Of a stretch of 64,000 bases of DNA, positions 7,677 to 15,351 are shown piece after piece. Origin of the DNA: Microbacterium sp. B35-30 (lineage in GTDB: Bacteria; Actinomycetota; Actinomycetes; Actinomycetales; Microbacteriaceae); assembly GCF_010634855.1 (NCBI RefSeq), contig NZ_MWLQ01000011.1, positions 310,001-374,000 of the forward strand, written 5' to 3'. Below the pieces are notes generated by a model. The model had not been told where the DNA came from. It saw nothing but the letters and a program-made list of their open reading frames with translations, and ran no database searches. A program made the translations under genes and the position numbers. Numbering within the stretch: position 1 is the first letter of the stretch; every line of letters begins with the position of its first letter.

Positions 7677-9011
7677 GTGCTCGAACGCCCAGACATCGTC
7701 CTCGGCCGGGAGAGACTCTCGGCCGAGGACGAGCTGCGTCTGCCGAAGCCGCCCGGGGTGTTCCGACAGTTCTGGGCGCGGCATCCGCTCGGCACCGACA
7801 TCCTGATCGCCGTCGTCGCGCTCCTCCTCTCGGTGCCCGCCGTCATAGCGCGCTCGTCCCTGCCGGAGCCGATCGATCCCTGGATGACCGGGACCGGAAT
7901 CGCGCTCGCGCTCCTCGGCTGCGCGGCACTCGTGTGGCGGCGGCGCTGGCCGCTCACGGTCTTCGCGATCACCCTGCTTCCGGTCCTGGTCATGGACCCC
8001 GCGCTCGCGGCCGCGCTGAGCGGCCCCGTGTCGCTGATAGCGATGTACTCCGTCGCCGTCTACCGCGGCGTGCGGGCCTGCTGGATCGCGTTCGGCTGCG
8101 CTGCCGCACTGATCGCGCTCCACAGCATCGCACTCGTGCTCGCGCAGCCGTCACAGGCCGGCACTCAGATCAACGTCGATGTGATGACAGTGGTGATGCT
8201 CCTGCTCGGCGCGCTCGTCGGCATCAACGTCGGCAACCGTCGCCGCTATCTCAGTGCGCTCATCGACCGGTCCCGTCAGCTGCTCGTGGAGCGGGACCAG
8301 CAGGCCGAGCTCGCCGCCGCGTCCGAGCGTGCGCGCATCGCCCGGGAGATGCACGACATCGTGTCCCATTCGCTGACCGTCATCGTGGCCCTCGCGGAAG
8401 GCGCGAACGCCACGGCGGATCCTGTGCGCTCGCGAGAGGCGAGCCGGGCGGTGGCGGCGACCGCCCGCGAGGCGCTCTCCGAGATGCGGATGATGCTCGG
8501 CGTGCTGCGCGCCGCGGGCTCCGAGAGCGAGGCGCCGCTCGGGCCGCTCCTCGAGGCATCGCTCCACGACGTCATCGAAGCCGCCCGGGCGGCCGGCTTC
8601 CCCGCGACGCTTTCGGTCTCCGGCGACCCGGCCGTGCCGGCCGCGCACCGGCTCGCGATCCTGCGTGTCGTGCAGGAGGCCATCACCAACGCCATGCGGT
8701 ACTCGCGGGACGGGAGCTTCATCCGGGTCATCACCGACTATGCTCCGGCCGGTGTCCGGATCGTGGTGGAGAACGACGGCGCCCAGCCCGAAGCCGAGTC
8801 GGCCGGTGCGGGCTGGGGCCTGCGCGGCCTGCAGGAGCGCGTCGCCACCCTCGGCGGCACAGTGATCGCCGGGCCCGCCGCGCCCGGTGTCTGGCGTCTC
8901 ACCGCCGAGCTGCCGACGGGCGCAGACGATGACCGACCCGACGACGACCGAGCAGACCAGGAGCGCGCAGACGGTGACCGAACCGACGATGACCGAGCCG
9001 ACCGTGGCTGA
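7677..9011 (+). CDS. Sensor histidine kinase, NarL/DesK type (HisKA_3)
   Basis: This 444-residue protein has an N-terminal membrane domain with about five segments (residues 40-180), then a short coiled linker and the HisKA_3 dimerisation helix SERARIAREMHDIVSHSL with phospho-acceptor His226, followed by an HATPase_c domain ending in GWGLRGLQERV. It should autophosphorylate and pass phosphate to the response regulator encoded next. The last 27 residues are a low-complexity run of Asp, Arg and Asp-Arg-Ala repeats encoded by a degenerate DNA repeat; the family does not need this tail. A GTG start at 7677 lies 6 nt after a -10-like box. The signal sensed is unknown. Confidence 0.88.
   Translation: MLERPDIVLGRERLSAEDELRLPKPPGVFRQFWARHPLGTDILIAVVALLLSVPAVIARSSLPEPIDPWMTGTGIALALLGCAALVWRRRWPLTVFAITLLPVLVMDPALAAALSGPVSLIAMYSVAVYRGVRACWIAFGCAAALIALHSIALVLAQPSQAGTQINVDVMTVVMLLLGALVGINVGNRRRYLSALIDRSRQLLVERDQQAELAAASERARIAREMHDIVSHSLTVIVALAEGANATADPVRSREASRAVAATAREALSEMRMMLGVLRAAGSESEAPLGPLLEASLHDVIEAARAAGFPATLSVSGDPAVPAAHRLAILRVVQEAITNAMRYSRDGSFIRVITDYAPAGVRIVVENDGAQPEAESAGAGWGLRGLQERVATLGGTVIAGPAAPGVWRLTAELPTGADDDRPDDDRADQERADGDRTDDDRADRG
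8924..9010 (+). repeat. Degenerate GACCGA-rich repeat across the kinase/regulator junction
   Basis: The end of the histidine kinase gene is built from imperfect copies of short units related to GACGACCGA, GATGACCGA and GACCGAGCC. In the kinase frame it encodes a Asp/Arg-rich tail; in the +1 frame it encodes Thr-Glu-Pro repeats that could form an N-terminal tail of the response regulator if that protein starts upstream of 9004. Confidence 0.6.
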
Positions 9012-9681
9012 GCCGATCCGCGTGCTGCTTGTCGACGATCAGCAGCTGATCCGGCTCGGGTTCCGGCTCGTGCTCGAGGCCGAGCCGGATCTCGTCGTCG
9101 TCGGCGACGCGGCGGACGGCATCGAGGCCGTCGCGGCGGTGGACACCGCTCGTCCCGACGTGGTGCTGATGGACGTGCGGATGCCGCGGATGGACGGCCT
9201 CGAAGCCACGCGGCGCATCGTGGCGGAGCATCCGCACGTCCGCATCGTCGTGCTGACCACCTTCGACCTGGACGAGTACGCATTCGCGGCGCTGCGCGCT
9301 GGGGCGAGCGGGTTCCTCCTCAAGGACGCCCACCCCCACCAGCTCACCGGCGCGATCCGGGCCGCGCACGGCGGTGACGCCGTCCTGGCGCCACGCGTCA
9401 CGCGCCGGATGCTCGAGATGTTCGGCGACCGTCTCCCGTCGGATGCCGCGACCGATGAGCGTCTGAACGACCTCACCGAGCGCGAGCACGAAGTCTTCGT
9501 CGCACTGGCACGCGGGCTCACCAACGCCGAGATCGGCGCCGAGCTGTTCGTCAGCGAATCCACGGTGAAGACCCACGTCGGGCGCGTGCTCGCGAAGCTG
9601 GGTGCACGCGATCGCGTCCACGCGGTGATCCTCGCCCATCGCCTGGGTGTCGTCCCTCCTGATTCCGGACTGACAGGCTGA
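9004..9681 (+). CDS. Two-component response regulator, NarL/FixJ family
   Basis: This 225-residue regulator has a receiver domain (MAEPIRVLLVDDQQ, acidic pair 11-12, phospho-acceptor Asp57 in LMDVRMPRMDG, Lys in LKDAH) and a C-terminal LuxR-type helix-turn-helix (LTEREHEVFVALARGLTNAEI). It is the cognate partner of the preceding kinase. The start is uncertain: GTG 9004 overlaps the kinase by 8 nt and gives the normal length, while in-frame ATGs at 8989 and 8929 would add a Thr-Glu-Pro-rich tail. None has a clear ribosome-binding site, so translation is likely coupled to the kinase. The adjacent ABC transporter is a plausible target. Confidence 0.9.
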   Translation: MAEPIRVLLVDDQQLIRLGFRLVLEAEPDLVVVGDAADGIEAVAAVDTARPDVVLMDVRMPRMDGLEATRRIVAEHPHVRIVVLTTFDLDEYAFAALRAGASGFLLKDAHPHQLTGAIRAAHGGDAVLAPRVTRRMLEMFGDRLPSDAATDERLNDLTEREHEVFVALARGLTNAEIGAELFVSESTVKTHVGRVLAKLGARDRVHAVILAHRLGVVPPDSGLTG

Positions 9682-9759
9682 TGCCGCGAAGCCGCACGCG
9701 CCGCAGGCTCCCGCTCGCCACGGGATCCTCCACTCGGCGGATGCTCGGGCGTCGCTCAT

Positions 9760-9772
9760 TAGGATCGACACG
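9760..9772 (+). promoter_or_regulatory. -10 box for leaderless mscS-family gene
   Basis: TAGGAT (9760-9765) lies 7 nt before the ATG at 9773, with no Shine-Dalgarno sequence between. Confidence 0.5.
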
Positions 9773-10885
9773 ATGATCCCCTTCGACACGACCACGCCGC
9801 CCCCTGAAGAGTCCGTCGACATCACGGATGCGGAATTCTGGCAGGGCGTCGGTTCGTTCTTCGCCGACGCGGGATGGAACCTGCTGACGGTCTTCAGCAT
9901 CATCGTGGGCGCGCTGGTGGTCACCTGGATCCTGCGCCTCGTCATCCACCGTGTGGTGAACCGCATCGTCAACGGCGCGAAGAACAAGGCGAACGTCGAC
10001 GACACGCAGGCGCTGGAACGGTCCCCCCTCGCATCGGTGCGACTCGTGCAGCGCACGCGAACGCTGGGCTCGATCCTCGGCAACATCGTGAACGTCTCGA
10101 TCGTCATCATCGCGCTGCTGCTGATCCTGAATGTCCTGGCTCCCACTGCACTCGGGTCGCTGACCCTCCTCACCGCCGCCATCGGCGCCGGTCTCGGCTT
10201 CGGCGCGCAGAACATCGTGAAGGACGTGCTGAACGGCATCTTCATCGTCGCCGAGGACCAGGTCGGGATCGGCGACGTCGTCGACCTCGGCCTCGCCACC
10301 GGCATCGTCGAGTACGTGAGCGTGCGCGTGACGCACGTCCGCGACGTCAACGGCACCCTCTGGTACGTCCGTAACGGCGAGATCACCCGCATCGGCAATC
10401 TCTCGCAGGGCTGGTCTCGCGTGATCCTCGACCTGTCGGTGGCCGCCGACTCCGACATCGCCGAGGTCGAGAAGGCGATGCTCGACACGGCCAAGGAGCT
10501 GGCGAAGGACCCCAAGTGGCGCACGCGCATCCTCGAGCAGCCCGAGGTCTGGGGCCTCGAGTCGATCTCGGGCGACGCCCTCGTCATCCGCCTCGTCATG
10601 AAGACGCGCGCCAACGCGAAGGACGACGTCGCCCGCGAGCTGCGCGTCCGCCTGAAGCACACGATCGACGACATGGGCATCACCCTCCCCGCGCTCACCG
10701 CCGTCATGCCTACGGGGCTCGAGGGTGCTCAGCGCGTGCGGGGCGCCAACCCCCCGAAGACGAAGCCCACGCCCGTCGCGTCCACCACCGAACGCCCCGT
10801 CTGGAAGCCCAAGCGCACCAGCAAGAAGCCCTCGTCGCCGGCGACCGGCGACGAGCCGGGCACGACTCCCGGAGGAACCTCATGA
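9773..10885 (+). CDS. Small-conductance mechanosensitive channel (MscS family)
   Basis: This 370-residue membrane protein has three hydrophobic helices: about residues 38-62, 105-128 and the pore-lining TM3 near 130-155 with alternating Gly/Ala (IGAGLGFGAQNIVKD), the hallmark of MscS. The beta domain follows (VGDVVDLGLATGIVEYVSVR), then the alpha/beta vestibule domain. It should open under membrane tension and release solutes during hypo-osmotic shock. The last 60 residues are a basic, Pro/Thr/Lys-rich tail. The stop overlaps the start of the truncated haemoglobin gene (ATGA). Confidence 0.9.
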   Translation: MIPFDTTTPPPEESVDITDAEFWQGVGSFFADAGWNLLTVFSIIVGALVVTWILRLVIHRVVNRIVNGAKNKANVDDTQALERSPLASVRLVQRTRTLGSILGNIVNVSIVIIALLLILNVLAPTALGSLTLLTAAIGAGLGFGAQNIVKDVLNGIFIVAEDQVGIGDVVDLGLATGIVEYVSVRVTHVRDVNGTLWYVRNGEITRIGNLSQGWSRVILDLSVAADSDIAEVEKAMLDTAKELAKDPKWRTRILEQPEVWGLESISGDALVIRLVMKTRANAKDDVARELRVRLKHTIDDMGITLPALTAVMPTGLEGAQRVRGANPPKTKPTPVASTTERPVWKPKRTSKKPSSPATGDEPGTTPGGTS

Positions 10886-11424
10886 CGGACCCCACCACCC
10901 CGCCGCCCCCCGCTGGCGCGACGCACGGAGACTCCGGTCGCGTGGATCCGCCCGCCGCGCCGCTGAGCTTCTACGACGAGATCGGCGGGCACGAGACCTT
11001 CGTGCGTCTCGTCGACGCGTTCTACCGAGGCATCGCGGACGACGAGGTGCTGCGGCCGATGTATCCCGAGGAGGACCTCGGGCCGGCCAAGGAGCGCCTC
11101 ACCCTCTTCCTCGAGCAGTACTGGGGTGGGCCGACGACGTACAGCCAGGAGCGCGGCCACCCGCGCCTGCGGATGCGTCACGCGGCGTTCCATGTCGACC
11201 CCGATGCGCGCGACCGCTGGCTCGCCCACATGCGCGTTGCCGTCGACGAGCTGCACCTGCCACCGCTTCACGAGGTCACGCTCTGGGACTACCTGCAGCG
11301 TGCCGCGTACGCGATGGTGAACACCTTCGAGCCCTCGGGCATCGGACCCGCCGCGGGTGCCCGCAACGCGACCGGTCTGCCCATGACGGCCGCACCGCCC
11401 GCGTCGCCCGGCCACACCGGCTGA
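10882..11424 (+). CDS. glbO: Group II truncated haemoglobin
   Basis: This 180-residue protein carries the 2/2 globin core FYDEIGGHETFVRLVDAFY ... RLTLFLEQYWGGP ... GHPRLRMRHAAF, with proximal His100 and the group II-specific Trp113 at G8. Such proteins bind oxygen tightly and handle NO or reactive oxygen in actinobacteria. The core is preceded by a disordered Pro-rich 25-residue tail and followed by a 30-residue Ala/Pro tail. GGAGGA lies 5 nt before the ATG, which overlaps the mscS-family stop by 4 nt, so the two are cotranslated. Confidence 0.93.
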   Translation: MTDPTTPPPPAGATHGDSGRVDPPAAPLSFYDEIGGHETFVRLVDAFYRGIADDEVLRPMYPEEDLGPAKERLTLFLEQYWGGPTTYSQERGHPRLRMRHAAFHVDPDARDRWLAHMRVAVDELHLPPLHEVTLWDYLQRAAYAMVNTFEPSGIGPAAGARNATGLPMTAAPPASPGHTG

Positions 11425-11468
11425 CCACCCGCTCTTCCCCCAACCCCGCCGCCGACGAAGGAGTCGAC

Positions 11469-13133
11469 ATGCCCCTCGCCACCCACCACACCGACATCCT
11501 CGTCATCGGATGGGGCCTCGCCGGTCTCGTCGCCACGGCAGAGGCCGTGGCTGCCGGCAAACGCGTCACGATCGTCGACCAGGAGCCGCGGTCCAATCTC
11601 GGAGGCCAGGCGTGGTGGTCGTTCGGCGGGCTCTTCTTCATCGACTCGCCGGAGCAGCGCCGGCTCGGCATCCACGACTCGCTCGAGCTCGCGCGCCAGG
11701 ACTGGCTGGGCAATGCCGGATTCGATCGCGACGAGGACCTCTGGCCCCGCCGCTGGGCCGAGGCATACCTGCAGTTCGCGCACGAGGAGAAGCGTGCCTG
11801 GCTGCGTGAGAAGGGCGTCAGCTTCTTCCCGATCGTGGGCTGGGCGGAGCGTGGCGGCTACTCGGCCACGGGTCCGGGGAACTCCGTACCCCGGTTCCAT
11901 GTCACCTGGGGCACCGGGCCGGGCGTCGTCGCCCCTTTCCAGGCCGCCGTCGAGGCCGGCGAGGCGGACGGGCGCGTGACGATCCTGCCGCGCCACCGCG
12001 TCGCATCGCTGACCGTCGAGAACGGCACCGTCACCGGTGCCGAGGGCGACGTGCTCGCCCCATCCGGAGCCGCGCGGGGTGTGGCGAGCTCCCGAGAGGT
12101 CGTCGACGCGTTCGCGATCACCGCCGGTGCGACGATCGTGTCGTCCGGCGGCATCGGCGGCAACCACGACCTCGTCCGCCGCTGGTGGCCGGAGCGCCTC
12201 GGCACTCCCCCGGAGACGATGGTCACCGGAGTCCCCGCCTACGTCGACGGCTCGCTGCAGCCCGTCAGCGAGGCGGCGGGCGCCCGCCTCATCAACGGCG
12301 ATCGCATGTGGCACTACGTCGAGGGAATCCAGAACTGGGACCCGGTGTGGCCGGATCACGGCATCCGGATCCTCCCAGGGCCGTCGTCGGTCTGGCTCGA
12401 TGCGACCGGCAACCGCCTGCCGGTGCCCCTCTTCCCCGGCTTCGACACGCTCGGCACCTTGGCGCACCTCCGCGCCACCGGGTACGACCACTCGTGGTTC
12501 GTGCTGTCGCAGCAGATCATCGAGAAGGAGTTCACACTCTCGGGCAGCGAGCAGAACCCCGATCTCACCGGCAAGGACGTGCGTCTGCTCGCAAAGTCGC
12601 GCCTGGGCAAGGGCGCTTCCGGACCGGTGCAGGCCTTCATGGACCACGGCGCCGACTTCGTCGTGCGCAACACCCTCGACGAGCTGATCGCGGGTATGCG
12701 GGCCCTCCCGGGCGGCGATGCGCTGGACGGCGATCGCGTGCGGTTCGAGGTCGAAGCGCGCGACCGCGAGATGGACAACGACTTCACGAAGGACGCGCAG
12801 ATCGCCATGCTGCGGTCGGCCCGCGCCTTCCGTGGCGATCGACTCATCCGCACTGCGACGCCGCACCGGATCCTGGACCCCAAGTCCGGGCCGCTCATCG
12901 CGGTGAAGCTGCACGTGCTGACGCGCAAGTCCCTGGGCGGCATCGAGACCGACCTGTCCGCCCGCGCGCTCGGCGCCGGCGGCGAGCCGGTGCCCGGGCT
13001 GTACGCCGCGGGCGAGGCGAGCGGCTTCGGCGGCGGCGGCGTGCACGGCTATCGCGCGCTGGAGGGCACGTTCCTCGGCGGATGCCTCTTCTCGGGGCGC
13101 GTGGCCGGGCGCGCGGCGGCCGCCGCGGTGTGA
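11469..13133 (+). CDS. FAD-binding dehydrogenase (3-oxosteroid dehydrogenase / fumarate reductase flavoprotein superfamily)
   Basis: This 554-residue flavoprotein opens with a Rossmann dinucleotide-binding motif (DILVIGWGLAGLVATAEA), followed by GGQAWWSFGGLFF, and ends with PGLYAAGEASGFGGGGVHGYRALEG, the C-terminal FAD contact of KstD-like enzymes. The family oxidises C-C bonds of steroids or related substrates, but this subgroup, usually called simply FAD-binding dehydrogenase, has no defined substrate. The GAAGGAG box ends 5 nt before the ATG. It lies 44 nt after the haemoglobin gene on the same strand and may share its transcript. Not a confident steroid enzyme. Confidence 0.85.
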   Translation: MPLATHHTDILVIGWGLAGLVATAEAVAAGKRVTIVDQEPRSNLGGQAWWSFGGLFFIDSPEQRRLGIHDSLELARQDWLGNAGFDRDEDLWPRRWAEAYLQFAHEEKRAWLREKGVSFFPIVGWAERGGYSATGPGNSVPRFHVTWGTGPGVVAPFQAAVEAGEADGRVTILPRHRVASLTVENGTVTGAEGDVLAPSGAARGVASSREVVDAFAITAGATIVSSGGIGGNHDLVRRWWPERLGTPPETMVTGVPAYVDGSLQPVSEAAGARLINGDRMWHYVEGIQNWDPVWPDHGIRILPGPSSVWLDATGNRLPVPLFPGFDTLGTLAHLRATGYDHSWFVLSQQIIEKEFTLSGSEQNPDLTGKDVRLLAKSRLGKGASGPVQAFMDHGADFVVRNTLDELIAGMRALPGGDALDGDRVRFEVEARDREMDNDFTKDAQIAMLRSARAFRGDRLIRTATPHRILDPKSGPLIAVKLHVLTRKSLGGIETDLSARALGAGGEPVPGLYAAGEASGFGGGGVHGYRALEGTFLGGCLFSGRVAGRAAAAAV

Positions 13134-13135
13134 CG

Positions 13136-13152
13136 AACTCGACCGTCGAGTT
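13136..13152. terminator. Short inverted repeat between convergent genes
   Basis: A 7-bp palindrome (AACTCGA / TCGAGTT with a 3-nt loop) falls in the 39-nt gap where the dehydrogenase gene meets a minus-strand gene. It is short and lacks a U-run, so terminator function is tentative. Confidence 0.35.
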
Positions 13153-13172
13153 GATCGCCGATCACGTCGGCG

Positions 13173-13850
13173 TCAGACGGCCGAGGAGCCCGTCCGGCGC
13201 ACCGGTGTGAGTCCGGTCGCCACCGGTCCCCGCACGAGCACGTGCCCGCGCGTGAGGCTCACGCGGGTCCACGGTCCGCTCCCGAACACGCGGGCGGTCT
13301 CGCGGCCGCTGATGAACCCGAGGCTGAGCGCCGCGAAGGCGACGCCGAGCGGCAGGCCGCCGAGGTCGTCGTCCGGCACGCCCCACACCGCGGCGCGCAC
13401 CGTCCGTACGACGTCTTCGCCGGCATCCGTCGGCACCGCGTCCGCGACACGCGCGATGCCGCCCTGCGCTTTCGCCGCCAGGGTCGACGCATCGATGCCG
13501 GGCCGGGCGTCCCATCCGGTGCGTGGCGGCGTGATGCCGGCCCAGGCCGGTGACAGCGCGGTCTCGGGCAGCGAAAGCGCGCGGGGGTCGTCAGGAGCGG
13601 CGGCGAGTGCGGATGCCTCGACCACCAGATCGCACACCAGTTCGGGGTCGGCCGAGAGAGTGCGCAGAGCAAGCACGGTGGGCGTCGGATCGCCGAAGCC
13701 GCGCGGGGCGAGGGGAGCTGCGGTCATGGCCAGCACGCCTGAGGAAGCCTGCAGCCGAACCCCCTCCACGGTGAAGCGCGCTGCACGCCCGGCGAAGGTC
13801 AGGGCGTCGGCGGCGGAATCGGGATCGGCGAGCAACAGGCGCGGGGACAT
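13173..13850 (-). CDS. Conserved actinobacterial protein of unknown function
   Basis: This 225-residue soluble protein has no motif I recognise. It is Ala/Gly/Pro-rich, without a signal peptide or membrane helix, and alternates predicted strands and short helices. The centre contains WAGITPPRTGWDARPGID and the C-terminal part WGVPDDDLGGLPLGVAFAALSLGF, which looks like an ordered hydrophobic core. It is transcribed divergently from the tesB-type thioesterase gene. Codon use matches its neighbours, so it is a real gene rather than an antisense frame. The ATG follows TAGCTT by 8 nt. Confidence 0.7.
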   Translation of the reverse strand: MSPRLLLADPDSAADALTFAGRAARFTVEGVRLQASSGVLAMTAAPLAPRGFGDPTPTVLALRTLSADPELVCDLVVEASALAAAPDDPRALSLPETALSPAWAGITPPRTGWDARPGIDASTLAAKAQGGIARVADAVPTDAGEDVVRTVRAAVWGVPDDDLGGLPLGVAFAALSLGFISGRETARVFGSGPWTRVSLTRGHVLVRGPVATGLTPVRRTGSSAV

Positions 13851-13864
13851 GGCCCTCTAAGCTA
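13851..13864 (-). promoter_or_regulatory. Possible -10 box for the unknown protein gene
   Basis: TAGCTT (13864-13859, minus strand) is followed by 8 nt and the ATG at 13850, slightly longer than the 6-7 nt seen at other leaderless starts. Confidence 0.35.
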
Positions 13865-13908
13865 CCAAGCGGACCTGCGGGCGGCCGCCGCCCCGGAGAG
13901 GAGCACCC

Positions 13909-14823
13909 GTGGATGCCGAGCCGAACGCCGAGGCGGCTCCCGAGACCGATCCGGTCGCGTCGATGCTGTCGGTGATCGATCTCAGCGCCTCGGATGCGCG
14001 GACCACCGAGGACATCTTCACCGGGGCCTCGCAGTCCATGCCGCTCGGCCGGGTCTACGGCGGTCAGGTGCTGGCGCAGTCGATCGTCGCCGCGTCGCGC
14101 ACGATCCCGGACGAGCGGATCGTGCACTCGATGCACGGCTACTTCCTCCGACCGGGCGACTCCGCCAAAGGCATCACCTTCTCGGTCGACCGCATCCACG
14201 ACGGGCGATCCTTCTCGACACGGCGCACGCAGGCGTACCAGGAGGGGGTGCCGATCTTCTCCATGATCGCGTCCTTCCAGGACGAGGACCCCGGCCTCGA
14301 GCACCAGGAGCCGATGCCCGAAGGGCTGCCCGGCCCGGACGAGCTTCCCGACATCGAGTCGCAACTGCGGGGCCTGCATCCGATGTCGAAGCGACTGTTC
14401 ACCGATCGGCCGGTCGACCTGCGTCACATCCCCTCGCCCATCTATGTCGCAGCGGGGGCCGAACAGGTCCCGCGACAGGCCGTGTGGATGCGGATCCGAC
14501 GGCCGATCCCCGACACGCCCGCGGTCCACCGCGCGGCCCTCGCCTACCTGAGCGACTTGACCATCCAGGAGTCGATCCTGCGTGCGCACGGCGTCTCGTG
14601 GGCCACGCCCGGGCTCAAGGTGGCCAGTCTGGATCATGCGATGTGGTGGCACCGCTTCGGCCGCGTCGACGAATGGATGCTGTACGTCCAGGAGTCGCCG
14701 AGCGCCCGAGGCGGCCGGGGACTCGCGACCGGACGCATCTACGCCGCGGACGGCACGCTGCTCGCGAGCGTCGCGCAGGAGATCATGGTCCGCGTACCCG
14801 ACGCCGAGGAGCGCCGGGGCTGA
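13909..14823 (+). CDS. tesB: Acyl-CoA thioesterase II
   Basis: This 304-residue protein is a double-hotdog thioesterase that hydrolyses acyl-CoA to free acid and CoA. Conserved segments are GRVYGGQVLAQSI in the first hotdog and SLDHAMWWH in the second; Asp in LDHAMWWH matches the active-site Asp, with a Thr/Gln pair supplying the remainder (SDLTIQESIL). The GTG start at 13909 has GGAGAGGAG a few bases upstream. The downstream thioesterase of the 4HBT type is on the opposite strand, giving two different thioesterases end to end. Confidence 0.92.
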   Translation: MDAEPNAEAAPETDPVASMLSVIDLSASDARTTEDIFTGASQSMPLGRVYGGQVLAQSIVAASRTIPDERIVHSMHGYFLRPGDSAKGITFSVDRIHDGRSFSTRRTQAYQEGVPIFSMIASFQDEDPGLEHQEPMPEGLPGPDELPDIESQLRGLHPMSKRLFTDRPVDLRHIPSPIYVAAGAEQVPRQAVWMRIRRPIPDTPAVHRAALAYLSDLTIQESILRAHGVSWATPGLKVASLDHAMWWHRFGRVDEWMLYVQESPSARGGRGLATGRIYAADGTLLASVAQEIMVRVPDAEERRG

Positions 14824-14826
14824 TCT

Positions 14827-15351
14827 TCAGCGGCGCTTCGCGTACACGATGGGCTCGCCGACGAACGGCGCCCACGCGTCTCGCTCGGCCGCTCCCCATC
14901 GCGTCGGCCGGCCGCTGGCGGTGTCCACCAGGACGACGACGGCCGAGGCTCGGGCGTACATGACCTGCGCCTGCTCGCCCGCGGGGCTGAACACCTCGTA
15001 GCAGACCTCCACGCTCGAGCCGCCGATGCGGCCGACCCACAGCTGCACGTCCAGCGGCCTCTGTCCGTAGGGCACAGGGCGCAGGTACTCGATCTCCTGC
15101 CGTGCGACGAGCGTCGCCCGCGAGCCGCCACCCTCGAGGACCGACATGTCGAAGACCGCGGTGGCCGCGGCATCCGTCCCGTCTTCAGGTCGCCAGAAGG
15201 CGCGCAGGCGCGCCTCTTCGAGCAGCTTGAGCATTGAGGTGTTGTTGACGTGCCCGAGCGCGTCGAGGTCTCCCCACCGCAGGTGGATGGGGACGTGCAG
15301 GCGGCGACCGTTCGCGGCGGGTGCGACCGTCCCATCGCCGGTGTCAGTCAC
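14827..15351 (-). CDS. Acyl-CoA thioesterase (single hotdog, 4HBT family)
   Basis: This 174-residue single-hotdog protein carries HLRWGDLDALGHVNN, the 4-hydroxybenzoyl-CoA thioesterase signature in which the Asp after WGD is catalytic. It likely hydrolyses acyl-CoA thioesters, substrate unknown. The GTG start at 15351 overlaps the end of ettA by 8 nt, so it is translated from the ettA transcript. Its end lies only 3 nt from the end of the convergent tesB gene. Confidence 0.87.
   Translation of the reverse strand: MTDTGDGTVAPAANGRRLHVPIHLRWGDLDALGHVNNTSMLKLLEEARLRAFWRPEDGTDAAATAVFDMSVLEGGGSRATLVARQEIEYLRPVPYGQRPLDVQLWVGRIGGSSVEVCYEVFSPAGEQAQVMYARASAVVVLVDTASGRPTRWGAAERDAWAPFVGEPIVYAKRR

Noticed and set aside
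13909..15351. tesB and hotdog thioesterase as a single operon
   Set aside because: The genes are on opposite strands and only converge with 3 nt between their ends.
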